Part shown: one piece after another, positions 1 to 13,950 of the stretch
Position numbering within the stretch: position 1 is the first letter of the stretch
How the letters are laid out: every line of letters starts with the position of its first letter
Origin: Chondrosia reniformis
Taxonomy: Eukaryota > Porifera > Demospongiae > Chondrillida > Chondrillidae
Length of the DNA: 64,000 nt
Reading direction: 5' to 3'
NCBI GenBank assembly: GCA_947172415.1
Contig: OX359191.1
Location: forward strand, 744,001 to 808,000
Made by a program: the position numbers and the translations under genes
Notes under the pieces: model-generated
The model's input: the letters and a program-made list of their open reading frames with translations, nothing else
What the model was told of the DNA's origin: nothing
Databases searched by the model: none

Positions 1-330
1 CTCTGATGTCCCATCCTTTATCACAGACTGTACCCCAAGTGTTGCTGTAGTAGATCTCCACTCTACCCTCAGCCGGATGACTTCCATTAAGAAGTCTTAC
101 AGAACCAGATATAGGAAATGCTATGTGTTGAACGAAACAACAGCTAGGATTCACAAATTCCAAGGGTCACTGATGAAGGGTGGAATTCCCAGAAACAGCT
201 GTCTGGCCCAGTGGAGCAGAAACAGAAAGAAATGACTCCTATATCCTTATCCAAAGCTCTTTCCAGGTTTAGTTCCCTATAGGCATTTTTAATTTATTAG
301 AGAGTAGGCATAACATGTAGGAAAATGGTG
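1..330 (+). mobile_element. Penelope-like element terminal remnant with hammerhead motif
   Basis: From about 161 the sequence matches the block at 12955-13145 that follows the reverse transcriptase fragment in gene A. Both share the hammerhead-like core, a purine-rich stretch, the Phe/Leu-codon-like 'caaagctctt..caggtttagttcc' segment and the closing 'cataacatgtaggaaaatgg' type motif. Shorter copies lie at 17923-18070, 30461-30597 and 56049-56180. No ORF is kept. I infer a terminal (pLTR-type) piece of a Penelope-like retroelement; bases 1-160 are not recognised. Confidence 0.5.
164..209 (+). ncRNA. Hammerhead ribozyme-like motif, type I, minimal stem III
   Basis: Core CUGAUGA at 170-176 is followed by stem II (GGG 178-180 with CCC 188-190), GAAA at 192-195, a very short stem III around AGCT (195-202) and a GUC cleavage triplet at 201-203. 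The ends 164-169 and 204-209 pair over 6 bp, one of them a G.U wobble, to make stem I. Hammerheads with 2-bp stem III are known from Penelope-like elements. Activity is not shown; the fold was read by eye. Confidence 0.65.
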
Positions 331-1673
331 TGTTATTCATGAATATTGCGCATACATTAAGATAATGATTGCATAATATATATATCAGTACTTGAAGCCC
401 CTATATATAACTTATCAGTATTATAAAAACTTATTTTAGCGTACTGAGAGAGAAACTAGCTAAACTGGGTGCTTATAACCAATACACTGTACCTCTTGAT
501 GGAAAGGGATTCACAACAGTACTTATGTATAGAGCAAGCGACAGAACTCCACTGGTACGTTGAATCATCGCCTAAACTGAAGAATAGCACCTTAATTATA
601 CTATCTTTAGTTGAGAATATACTGAAAACTCTTATAGGCAAAGCTATAGCTAGCTATAGAGCTGTTGATTACTCCTGGTCGAGGACAAGATCAAGTCCTC
701 CTTAAATACATTTTATGTGGCTCAGGAAACAGGAAGTACTACATATATACGAGAAGGGTTCAGTCCTCATATATACTGTGATCCCCATTGCATGTCTGCA
801 TTACATGCATCTTCGTATTACTGTAACAATAACAGTTATATATATTGGGGGTGCTTTGAGATATATATATATATCTATTACTTACGTATATAAGGAGTAG
901 AATATATTGTCAAGAGTGTAACAATAACGTAACTTTAGACCCACAGAGGTATAATACACTCTAAGTAAACTTGTTTACAAATCTAGTTATTAAACACACA
1001 ATGCAACTTGAAACTGAAAACTATATACTGTACAAAGAGCCATTAATCCATTATATATAACAAATACGCGTAAGTGAATTATGCATGCATTATAATAAGT
1101 GATGTTGTGTCTTGTAAGCTGAAAGAGAGTGAAACTGGTACCGTATATACTCACATGTACGGCCATAGGATCTTCAACTGTGTACATGTCAGTTGCATTG
1201 TAGAAATACGTATCTAAAGCTAAAGCAGCATTAATTCACTAATTCATGATTTTTCTAAATTTCATTGTAAATGTAGCATGCATCTCATTAATATAATCTT
1301 ACATAACAAATATGTATAGAATATACATTCAAAGGGAGTCTATAAGTTGTACACTATTCAGTTTGTATTTATACCAGTAGCAGTACCAGTGTTATATGTT
1401 TGGTAATCCTGTATGGGAAATAAAGAAATGCATTTTTTAAATAAGTTGGATGTAGTTTTCTAAAAATGTGAAACAAGAAAATAATATTCTACTATAGGAT
1501 TTATATTTTCCTCATACTGATATCAACCATGACTGCAGGTAAATTGTACTGTAGAATATTTATGGACATGCATGACTGCAGGTAAATTGTACTGTAAATT
1601 CATGGACATACATGATAATATGTTTCACTCATTTGTCCAAGTAATTTAGGTTAAGGATAAAGTTAACAAAGTG
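331..1673. other. Intergenic AT-rich sequence, nothing recognised
   Basis: Only short reading frames without family resemblance are present. A small direct repeat of about 30 bp (around 'gactgcaggtaaattgtactgta') occurs at 1531-1600. This stretch has no counterpart beyond gene B, so the left edge of the segmental duplication lies near 1674. Confidence 0.5.
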
Positions 1674-4600
1674 ACAATGATTTCACTTTAAAAGCAGTCA
1701 CTATAAAACCAGAGGCCAGTCAAATTAGGACACAGCTAATGCCATGGTTACATGAGGTATATATTGTCCAACATTTCAAGTTTTCCAGTAGCCATGGCAA
1801 CACATACACACCTGAGCTCGCTTGCTAGACCAACTGAACATGCATGTAATTAACAAATGACAACTACAAAATAAAAATGTATAAAATGCAGTAAGTTAAG
1901 GTTGTTATGCCTATCTTCCCATATATACAGAATAGAGCACTGTAATTCTTAAAGGTTAAGGAATTATAAAGCTAAGTTTTCCATAGACTTATAATAAGAA
2001 GGCATTGTAACCCCAAAAGAAGTTGTTATTCAATTGTGCAAGCTCAGACACAAATTCTTTCAAAACATGTTATTGAATCAACATTGTCACGTACTGTTGC
2101 GGTGAAACAGATGAACAGAAACAGAAAAGGTCTCAATGATAATTTAATAACTTTAATTTAAAATTAGGTATTTCTCTACCTATAGGAGTCACAGATATAG
2201 GTCCTGTTAAAAGGACATGCACATGAAGTGCATATATAATATATACATCACCTAATACAACAAATTAATGTTTATTTCTTCACATAGATAGACTCATTAC
2301 TAAAAACTTTGAATAAACTGCCTCATCTCAATCAGAATCAGCTGTCTAGGTGAAGATACTGCTTGACTTACATGTGTAAAGTTTGTTCTACAAGTGCAAT
2401 AAAGAATTGATTAATTGAATGGTTGCCAGGGAACTGTACCTGGTTGTTATGGAGACCTTTCAATGTGGGTAGACTATACAGAAACAAATAAGATGTACAA
2501 AGTTAAATTGCTTTATTTACACCTCAGATATGGGCCAGCACAGTAACTACTTCCCCAAATGAGTATAGTCACAACTACAAGAAGTTGGAATGGACTCAAA
2601 ATCAGGTATACCAGTTGGATAATCTAGGTCATTTGAAGTATTCCTCTAAATCTAGTTACCATGGATACTCAAGAAGACTAAAAACAAATAGATTACCTAA
2701 GTAGCTACAGAAACAAGAACAGTTCTACAATTTACCTAATCCCAGAGCCAATAAGCTTATTATTAATAATCTTGCTCAAAGGGATTGTACAGTTTCAAAG
2801 CCAAAATGGCAAGGCAAACTGATCTATAGGATACAGAGAACCTGGTACTACATACCTCCCCAAACCAAACCATGGTAGCTGGGAGTTACTAGTTACTAGG
2901 GACTGGAGACATGCTAAATCTGGTAGTCCCAATGAACAAATATAGTCCAGGTCCTTTACAGTTGACATACTCACTACTGATTCCATGCAAATTTCCCTTG
3001 ATCCAATACTATCTTCTCCAACCTGAATGGGTTAAGTAAATAACTTCATGATTCCCTACCACTTTGTCCTTCTTTGTCATTTGGACATGTTGCTAGGTAA
3101 CTGAGATTTGATTTCCATGACAATTCTTCTGTAAATGAATTGTACAAATTGACATTGATTTCACAAGTATATGGCTTCTTGTGCAACCTACACTTTATTT
3201 ACTGTAAATTACATTTTGAACAGTCTCACAAGTAAGTATTCTTACATGAGGTAAAGATGTCGATTAATATTATCATCCTAATCAAAACATTGTAACTCAA
3301 AAGAAACACAAACATTTTATAAGCGGATATATACAGTTTGTTTAAATCTCTAAACAAAATGACCTACCAATCAGTGTAGTTTAGAGCATACACAACGCCA
3401 AATTTTCTCAAACTAGGCAATTGTGTTTTCAGCAACGGCCATTTTGAATTTACAAATTGAGCAATAGAACAATGAGTTTGAGTGAACCATGAACCAAAAG
3501 AATCAAAGAGAGTTAATATGTTTTTTTTTAAAGAACTCAATAGGTTACAGCCTATATATGCATCGCTATAGTCTACATGTATCATACACAAGGCACAAAA
3601 TACTAGCACAAGGATTTAGCTACGTATACGTATGTACACATTAGAACATTACAATCCTTTATTCGTTTAGAGTCTAATACCTTTATAATTAGGAAAACTG
3701 ATTCTACATCCGCCTGACATGTGTTCGTGCATAAATATTATTCATTGAGAGATTGACTTGGAAACTGTGATTCTTGTTAACTAGATCCGCTTGACATGTC
3801 CATTCATGTGCTCGCAAGGGATTGTGCATAAAGATTATTGCTACAGGTTCATTGAAATTGACAGCTTGTTTTTTAATTAAACACTTCTATATTCATGGGG
3901 ATCACTGGACATGTTATGATTTGCTTCGCTGAATAGCCATAAATGTTTTCGACTCTGAACTCGATAACAATAATAACTTACTGAATAGGCCAGGTTTATG
4001 TACTACATGTTGTCTATTGTCTTCAAACATGACCTTCTAAACAATTAACAAAATTTTGGTTCTACGATTTTCCGCCAAGTTCACGATGCTTCCCGCCGAC
4101 AATTTCTTATAAATAGGCAAGGAAATTTTCAGTCTTTGGCCTCCGGGCTATCAACTCTGGAGGTCTACTTTGGTGTGGATCGATGCGAAAACCATGCTTG
4201 GAGCACGAGTATGGTACACGTCTATCCGAAGGGTCATCGGTGTTCGTATAGTGGGGTGGTCTCTCCATCATGGGTTAGTGCCTGGAGATGTATCTCACTA
4301 TTAATCTTGCTTGTGTGTTAAATTGGCACTTGCGGATTCTTGCTATACGACCCGTACCTGGAGGTTGGCGTGGTCCAGTGCCACTACGTAGTCGGTCAGG
4401 AACCCCTGTTGTAGGCTGCAGCTTCAGGTTGGTTTGGAAGGAATTTTCATTTGTATTCAGTTTCGTATTTAATGCAGTATTTTATATTATGTATTTTCAA
4501 TTCTTTTTTTACAGTTCAGTGAACTGATGGGTCCCTACTCTAAAGCGCCTGGCCGATCCCAATGAGCTAAAGTCTGTGTACAGTGTTCCCAAGCTACGTT

Positions 4601-5443
4601 GTGTGCACATGATGATTCTCATTGGTGGGAGTTTGTGGTCCGCCAGGGTCGGGCTTGTTCTGTCCGTAGCGTGAGGCAGTGCAGGACTAGTAACTGGTCA
4701 TAGGGCGGTCAGGTACGCCGGATTGTCCCCGTGCAGCTTCTCTTACGACGCAAGTAGTGGAAGTGTCAAACGGAATTGAGAACCCGGAGGCCTTTTGGGG
4801 CACGATGTACTTCTACCTCCTCGTGGTGTGCCCTGGGGTCATCTTTCAGATGATGCAAAAAGAAGTACAGGTCTAGGAAATCTAAACAACTGAAAGGGAT
4901 GGAAAGAACATGAACATGTTGCTGTTAAAACTGAACTCGTAAAGTCTTGATTATTTTACCAACTTTTACATTTTTTTATTTTACCAATTTAACCATGCCA
5001 ACTTTTTATGCAACTTTTATTTTACCATGTTTGTAAAGTATATTGCTCATAATGGTTTTAATTTATGGATGAATTTTAGAACGATCATTATAGAAAATGG
5101 AAAAATCAAGGGAGTGTCCCTTCACGTGACCATATATATTTGCACTTCGACCTTTCAAGTGCTTTGGCATAAAAGATGCTCGCGTAGGCTTTCAAATCTG
5201 TGCTTTCCCTTAAGGGTAGTTCTTATTTTGAAGGTTATTCGAGCTGTTCAGACGGTCGGAGAACGTACAATATAATTAGTCCGATCGCTATGCCCATTAC
5301 AATCGAAAAAGTTATGAAGTTACAGATTCAAAAGTATGAGAATTAATCTATAATAGTCAGTGGTCTCAATTATGTGGTATGTATAACGTAATATGAAGCA
5401 ATCACACTGCACATGTTATCTTGTGCGTTATTCCAGACTTGTT
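1674..5443. repeat. Segmental duplication, left copy of the 3' flank of A/C
   Basis: The stretch is collinear with 39891-43629, with small indels and substitutions, and continues directly into the 3' ends of genes A and C. It holds no protein gene I can recognise; reading frames here are short and mostly lack an ATG. Similarity becomes strongest from about 3.9 kb toward the gene. It contains the GC-rich block described separately. Confidence 0.85.
4080..4875 (+). other. GC-rich, almost unchanged block with spliced-transcript look (candidate ncRNA)
   Basis: The block is clearly richer in G and C than its surroundings and nearly identical to 42258-43055 (I see about two substitutions outside its AT-rich middle). 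An AT-rich 85-bp interior (about 4429-4513) begins GTTGGT and ends in a pyrimidine run plus ACAG, like an intron between two GC-rich exons. Joining the exons gives no long ORF. The direction is inferred from the intron-like borders. It could equally be an unrecognised repeat. Confidence 0.35.
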
Positions 5444-6822
5444 TCAGATACATTGAAGCCCTATTAAAAGAAAAAAGTATGCAATCACATGGCATATAAT
5501 ATTTTGGGTATATAAGTTTGATTAAAAAGAGGAACATGGATGGTGCATACATTGACTTAATTATATACCTTTCTCAAAGCCAAGGGAATAGCCATAGGAA
5601 AATTCTCTTCCAAACCCGTAGGCCAAAAAGCTGAATATCTGTCCAAAGTTGTCATGATTGATCACGTGAAGGCCACTATCTTCAACAGACATTCTAACAC
5701 TGACAAATGTTCCTATATCGGTACCAAAATCCAGTTCATCATAAACAGCATCTTTAGGGGCACCATCCAGTGAGAATGAGTGAAGAGGCTCGCTTGAATT
5801 TTTAAAGACGAAAGAGGCAAAGTGATGAAAACGATGGATTTCTGTGTCAATGCTCAAAAATGAGATGTTTCCCAATAATTTTTGAGCATCTGGTACTACT
5901 GCCATGAAAGGACCACCGATAGGTTCACTCTTCATTCTGGAAGTACTGTACTGGACCACAAGGACGGGCCTGGTTGATTGGATGTGGCAGAACTGTGTAG
6001 GATTCAGAAGAAGTGTGTAACTGTTTCCACTTTTGAAAAGTTTCTCTTCTTCAATCACGGGTTCGACAGTGGTCAGGTCGATACACTTAATAGATACTAG
6101 AGTGTCATTATGGGCTGACAGTATTTTGATGGAATAGCTGGCTCTCCTAGTTAGAAGTGGAGAAGTGACATACTCTGTTCCCCAGGTTTCCTCTGAAGGC
6201 ATCTGTTCCACCATGTGATCACATTCTATACCTTCTCCTTGAGGGAACCCACATTCATGTCCGCTGTAGACCGTTACTCCTCTGTTAGACTCAATTCTTG
6301 TTCCTGATAGATCATCCCATGACACAATACGTAACACTTCCTTCAGATTGAGTACAAAGTGCAAGATTTCATCTTTTTGAAAACTTGTCACATTTCCTTT
6401 AACATCAGCTGTGCCATCTACTGTGGGCCTAACGGTAACAGCTACAGAGGACTGTCCAGCTATCACTAGTATGATACTCTCTAGAATACTTATTAGAACT
6501 TTAGGAATTGCTGAAGAAGCAACAAAAGTGCCTCCCCTTTTGTGAAATGGCTGCACACTAAATGCATCCACACTTAAGGGCTCTTCATTGAAACCTATTA
6601 CACCACATTTATCTGAAGAAGTTGTCAGCTTAGAAAGAGCAAAATCATCCGGTGGAATTGAAAACATTGTATATGTATTTGGCTCCAAAGGAAAGAATAG
6701 TTCTTGATTAGAGATGTCTGCAGTAGCATTCAAGGATGAATGGCCAGAAAGGACATATACTTTTCTGACATTCTCTGCTACATAGTTGTCCAAAAAGGCT
6801 ACATAATATTCTTCATCACAAT
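5444..6822 (-). other. Gene A IgGFc-binding N-terminal domain exon plus tail exon
   Basis: The 418-residue exon 5569-6822 carries the hallmarks of the IgGFc-binding N-terminal family: VTVYSGHECG, then CDHMVEQMP, WGTEYV and GGPFMAVVPDAQ. The tail exon 5444-5460 adds only GLQCI before TGA. The family is found in FCGBP-type secreted proteins. The VWD repeats of FCGBP are absent. Confidence 0.82.
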
Positions 6823-9800
6823 CTATATATATTGTAAGGAAACAATCGTTAAAAACAGCCAAAAATGATTAATTTCAACATGCATAATTTGAATTTTTGA
6901 ACACATCAGATGCAGATACTACTCAGCTTCACATCTATCACAGTACAAATGGTCTTTAGAATTGTGGACCTCGAGACTCATTAACCTGTGACTATATAAC
7001 TATATATACAATACATGCATGTATACAGTAACAACTTCTGCCAATTTCCCCAATTCTATAATAATCTGTATATACATTTTTCGAAGCCTTAACCCATTTA
7101 TAGTATGGTATCATGTAGATAAAATGAGGATCCTAAACTACCAAGCTTTACATACAGCTCTTGATATAATATACAGTGACAACTGCTTAATATACTACCA
7201 CTTAATATGCTTGAATATAAATATACAACTGCTTAATATACTACCACTTAATATGCCAAATAGGCCACAAATACCCTGGAACAAATTTGTTAGTGAAGGT
7301 GTACATACATGTAATTGAGTTATGTATACTTTATCATCTGCCAAATGAAAAAGTGTGGTAAATGGCTAGCAAAAACAGAACTAACCATGGCGCAGAAAAG
7401 GGATATTCATTATATACGTATACGTACATGATATGATATATGTATATGATTCAGATCAAATTGGATAATAGGTCAAAGCTTGCAATTTACAGTATATTAA
7501 GTGATTGCCACTGTATAGAGATCCATGCATGCTCTTCCAATAATTACAATGCCCATGAAATGAATACGCAAAAGAGATACTTTCTCTGTTCCACTAAACC
7601 TAATAAAATAATTTTCAGTTAGAATATATGCATGTACCTCTTTCAGTTGAGCAATCCATACCGGTAAATCCTGGAGGACAGATACAACCTTGTATATCAC
7701 ATACTCCACCATTTAAGCAACGGCAGGTTTCATTACAATCTTGCCAGTATTCACCATTACGACAACCTGCATGTTTATATACATGATCAAATATTACAAC
7801 AGTATGCAATATCTAAATACTATATATATAATTGCATAGCATGAATTGTTTGCTTATAATATATTATATTATAGCAACTAACCACAAGCGTTTGGATCTA
7901 CATTTCCAGTGTCTTGAGTGGTCCAGCCATAGTCACATTTAAAACAAAAGTCTGCTCCTTCTTCAGTTTGGTAGCTTCCATGTGGACAAGGTATACAAGG
8001 AGGGAATCCATCATTAGAATAACTACCAGGTGGACATTTTTCTATAAGAATTTAAATTTTGCTAGATGACTTAGAGAGAAATGCATGTATACAAAACTAA
8101 AACTCATATATCTACACTCCGTTGCTGGGGCAACCAAGGCACATTATATTAAACAACTGGTGTATAACTATAATAAGAGGCACTTTGGTTTCTTACTATT
8201 GTGAATATACCACCGATAACTCAGTAAACAATGAATGCAAGAAAAGCCTGAGGGCGGAGTGTATAACAGTAATACAATGCCACTTTGCGGTATTCTCATC
8301 CACATCTCCATACTTTTTTCCCCAAGTAAAAGGTCTAGGAAAACAGTCTATCCTGAGTATTTTTCTTCACCATCAAATGGATATCTTCAGAAAAATGGTG
8401 TGCAGTATTACAAAATATAGACAGTACGTATATACCTTCACAGAATACTGATCCCATTCTCCTAGTTGTCTGACCATCTGGACACTCTTCACACTGCCCC
8501 TGACCTGGAACATCCTTGAAATAGCCAAACTCACAAGGTTTGCAAACTTCAGATGTGTCATTATAGACAAATCCTTTACCACATATTCCTGAACATCCAG
8601 CATAAACAATGTGATCACATCTACATAATTCTTTATAGTATGTACACAACTATACAGTTGAACCTTGTTAAGCTGAAATGAAAGGGTCACAATTAATCTA
8701 AACAGAAATGTTTCTTTATAGTTATTAGATCTAGATATAGTAATCCTTGCTGGTTAATTTTGCTAATAAAATCTAATAAGTGAAATGTACACTATCTTTT
8801 TTAGCTTAACGATTTCGACATAGTTGTTATAAAAATCAGTTATAAATATAATTAGTTTAATTAACTTTCAGAAATAGATCTATTCTATATTATTATCTTC
8901 TATTATACCAAGCCCTTAAGTTTCTGTAAGTTCTTTAGTTTTTTACCTGTTGCATGCCAGACATAGGAAAGTTCCAAAAATATAATTCATATATACTACT
9001 ATGTTAAGTGCAGCAGTATATGACAAAATGTGGACTAGAATGAAATTTCAATTAAATCTAAATTTTACCTACATAGCTTAAGCAATTCTGAATCACCTTA
9101 AGTGAGTTCAACTGTATGCAAATTTTAAGTGATTGCTTTAGTATAACAGAAAAATTTTTTGATTAATCTTCTTACACTGAAAAGCAATCCTCATGTATAA
9201 ATTAAATGCCTACTACAAATTGTATATACGTACGTATGTGTACATATATATATTTATATACACTTACCACACTTCCCATTGACTAAGACATATCCCTCCT
9301 CACATGATCTAGATGCATTGTCTACTGTTAAATTGTTAGTTACAATAGTAATTGTAGTATTAAGTGCTTGGCCCAAGTCTTCGTTAATAATAATAACTGC
9401 AGGCTTAGTTGAATTTATTTCTTCTTCCAAATTGGCTAGTAACTTTAAGCCTTCTTCTTCAGCACAGGCTGAGTCACACTGTCTTGACAACCCTGACTTA
9501 ACTTTTAAGGTGATCACTAGTCGACCTGTCACAGCTCTCTTGAAGTCCTCAAAAGGAACACACTCTGCGTCAGATTCTTCTAAACCACTTATCTCACCAA
9601 AGATATTTGCACTATAGTTACTGCCAATGTCACAGTCTTCACCAGTTTCGAGTGAAAAGAGGAGATCCAAGGACACATCAAAGAGATCTAAATACGTACA
9701 TGTATATAAAAACAATTGTAAAAATAAACTTATATATACTATAAAGATTTTGTATCGGTACTGTATAATATATATCACTTCATAGAAGTGATGTACAGTA

Positions 9801-12800
9801 TATATTAAGTCATGATCACCTATATTTCAGTATAGGCTATACTTCTGTATGATTAACTTGTCACAAGATCACTGTCTTGTTTCATTTTTTAAAGTTTTAC
9901 TGCATGGTTAACAAGATACAATAAAGTTCACAAAGATACATGAAATACAAGGAATTTTTGTAAGTTTTCTAACCTACGAATTCAGCAGCTGATTTTCAAT
10001 TTTCTCCCGATTCTTAAGGACAGTTGATATTGTCGAGTTATGTAGGAATCCCATACTTCTTGCAAATTCGAATTCAGTTTTAGAGAGTTTCTTAGCGTCA
10101 ATCTCTTCAAATATTTTAATCTTAAAATTGATCGTGCAGGAGCGGTCTGTTTCTTTGGTGATGCCATTTCACACAATATTATACTCAACACAAACATAAC
10201 GAATTTTCTTTCATGCAAACAGTATTTCTTCGATTCGTGTAGTATTTTGCATGTATTGTATTTCATGAAAAGGGGCACTGGAAAAATATGGGTGTTTTAT
10301 AAAATCTTCGTTGCAAAATGTGGTTTTCATTTCATATCATTTAGTTTAACTTTGCCCACTGTCATTATTTAATTTATTTCTTCATGCATGTGGTAAATCC
10401 CATCCTTCAAAAATAGAAGCTACCTGAAGCACACTATGTGGTTCAATATATGGAGCCAAGAATTTCATTAATACCGTATGACTATATCACCATTTGTTAT
10501 ATTGAGTTGTACAAGATAATGGAAGTAAATATGTAAATATATAAAATGAGAAAAACTGTACCTTCACAAGTAGGAAAGGGCACATCTAATCGTTGATATG
10601 ACCAGGTTCCATCAATACATATTTGAGGAGTAGGGTCATCCTCGACTGTAAAAAAGTACCCTTCATAGCACTCCAAATCGCACACGCTTCCTCCAACTGT
10701 ATCACGACATGTCACTGTTCCATTATATAACTCTGGCAACTCTGGACATGCTTTGTATCTCGCTATTAGTTGTAAAAAAGAATTAAAAACTAATTGAATA
10801 AATGATTCCTTCTTTTTCTTGTGTGTTTGCAAAATAAAAAATGCTTACCGCACCCATAGATTTGGAACTTACTTATAAATATCTTAAATCAATAACTTAC
10901 CATAACCATACAAAGTGAGACTTACGTTTGCATGTGTAGCTATCATTCTGAAGAACAAAGTTTTCTTTACAGTAGCACTGGTAAGTGCCAAAGTTATTTT
11001 GACACAATTGATGACAAGGTAGAGCAAGGCACTCGTTAATATCTAAATGAGACCACAATGAACAGTCATTAAATTGGTCAGAAATTGAATGTTTGTCCAT
11101 CATAATGATATATGATATATAGTGTCCTAACCCCTGCATTTCCCAGTCGTGTATTGGTATCCATCTCTACAAGGACACTCATAGGAACCTCTAGTGTTCT
11201 GGCAGAATGATCTCAGTGGATCACATCCTGAAAGACCTTCTGCACATTCATCAAGATCTATAAAAGAACACCAGAAAGTTGGCACTATTTTACATATATA
11301 TATCTTTCTTTGCAGCACATACAGAAACCTTCTGTGTATACAGTCCATATAAAAATTTGCCTTCATGAGCTGACTGTAATTTGGAGGTGATTGCTTTATA
11401 GGTTAATGCAACCACCTGTCTAATAAGGCCAAGTTCAGCTGGCCCCAAGCTGACCAGATTAAACAGGTTTTACTGTAGCTACATACATGCACTATAATGT
11501 AGATTAATTTATTCACCTATGCAGGGAGGTCCTAGTGACAAGATGCCATTCATACACTCCAAATTGGCTAATCCAGGCACAGTCGTGCTCATCCTAAATC
11601 CATCCGTGCAACCGTAGGGTACCACAGATCCATGCAAATACTGAAAATTGAGATCTTCAGAAAGCTCAATAGCAATCCCAGAATCCTCATCAATGATGCC
11701 ATCAACAAATGGATGTCTGCAACCTTTTTGAAATGGAATTAAAGAATTTAAACCCTGTAATTATATACGTACATACGTATGTACACATATACATGTCTCT
11801 ACAAGCCTCTAAGTCGGATGTGTTTAGAAAACCAGAACCATGTGAGTGTCACAAGTCCCCCTTTATTTACAAGCCCCTAGGCCATGTTTTAACAGGTGAC
11901 CTACGTATTGTTGGTAACCCAAAACTTAGAAAACTTCTTAAGAAAGGACCAAAATTTAGAGAACCTAATAACTTTAACCGGGTAACTACTTTAAAAATGT
12001 GTAAGGAAGGTCTTAGAAAATATAAGATTGCCTGGGCCCGTAGAGAAAATGTATCTACTTCTGTATTTAGTGAGTGGGAAAATGCTGTACTTAAGAAAAT
12101 TAATGATAGGATCTCTAAGCTGTCTAAATTGTATACCGATTTCTCAGTAGCCAAGAAGACCCTTACTTGCCCAAAAATTAAGGCATTCTTAGCAGACCTA
12201 CATGATAAGTATGTTATAGCCCCTGCCGATAAGGCCTCTAATATAATATTTATAAGTCCTACTATAGACAAAGTATTAATGAAGAACTAGGTAGTACCTC
12301 CACTTATGCTAAATGTACAGTAGAACCCCAACAGTTAATTAGGAAACACATAGATTTCTTAAAACTAGAGAACTTAGAACCTAAACCAGACTGGTGTAAC
12401 CTTCCCTCTTTTACTGGATGCCTAAGCTACATAAGAACCCTTACAGCTACAGACTCATAGCTGCCTCTCACAAATGTACTACCAAACCCCTTTCTAGATT
12501 TCTAAATTCGGCACTCAGACTAATTCTCAAACATTTTAGACAATACTGCCTAGGTATATATAGGAATACTGGTGTTAATGCCTTTTGGATAGTAGAAAAC
12601 TCACTAGAAGTCTTAGATAGTCTTAGGTCTATACCAACTAGAAAAGCCCAGCTAGCTAGTTTTGATTTTTCTACCTTTTATATATACAGCGATCCCCCAT
12701 AACCTACTTAAAAATAAGATTACTAACCTTGTGTCTATAGTTATGCTGAGTCTGTTTTTACCTATACAAGCAAGATTACTAATAGAAAAGTTAATTGGAC

Positions 12801-13918
12801 CTACATTCCTTTCATAAAATAAAATTTCATCATGTGTCTTAGTTAACACCTTATTTAACTTTTGGCACCAAAATAGTGTATATAAGGCCCCTAGATTTAG
12901 CATAGAGAGCCAAGGATTCACAGAAGATCAAGATAAAGAAAAAAACAAAGACTCCCAGGATCACTGATGAAGGGTGGAATTCCCAGAAACGGCTGTCTGA
13001 CCCAGTGGAGAAGATGAAAGAAGGGAAAAGAAGGAAGAAAAGATTCCTGTATCTTCATCCAAAGCTCTCTTCAGGTTTAGTTCCCCTATAGGCTCTTTTA
13101 CAGAATAGGCATAGCATGTAGGAAAATGGTATCATAGATTTTTCATGTAGTAACTATATTTCATGTAAAACTCACTGGCACATTCAGTTACTTGACAAGT
13201 CGCATTGACTTTATCCACACCTGGACAGCCAGCACCTCCACAAGATGGAGATGGGTTGGTACATGTTCTACTGCGAGTGTACTGTCCTTCACCACAAGTC
13301 TTTGAACAGGCACTGTCTGACCAGCTAGACCAACCACCATTAACTATATATGCAAGAAAGGTAAAGTGATATCCTCCTGAAGTATATACATTAGATAATC
13401 TACATTATCTACATTACCTACATCATCCCACTCTGTAAATCACTTTTCACCCTTTATTTCACTTGAACTAAATAATGCACCACCTCCAAACTCGGTGCTT
13501 GTGTATGTGACTGTCTGGGAAGTGCAGTCTGGTAGCCTTAAGTGGTGATGGTTTATACATGTCCAGGTATAGCCCTGTGTCCCTTAACCAGAACTGGTTG
13601 GCATTTATCTACACCTTAATGTATGTACATGCATGGGCACTTTAATAATATATAATAATAATAATAATAATTTTTATTATTATTATTATTATTATAATTG
13701 ATTCAACAATAGTATACAACAACAACAATAACAATAATAGTAACAAAACAAAACAAGTCAATGAGTTGATATATTACTAAATGATAGATTTATAAATGGA
13801 GTACATGTAGAGTTAGTAAACTGGGTGACTTTCGGTCAATCCCAGTGTAATATTATCATTATAATTAGCTTTGATGGATCTGCTATCTCTAATACACATG
13901 ATTACTGATTTGACCAGA

Positions 13919-13950
<32 letters not shown>

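Noticed and set aside
456..900. Short overlapping frames on both strands near the left edge
   Set aside because: No family resemblance, AT-driven composition, no splice-consistent neighbours.
4136..4527. Two short frames conserved exactly in both GC-rich blocks
   Set aside because: The first has no ATG, and the joined second frame ends just after the putative intron; the conservation is at DNA level, so I list the block as a candidate RNA instead of a protein gene.
11867..12271. 134-residue frame opposite the Penelope-like RT
   Set aside because: Shadow of the RT-coding strand; the plus strand carries recognisable RT motifs.
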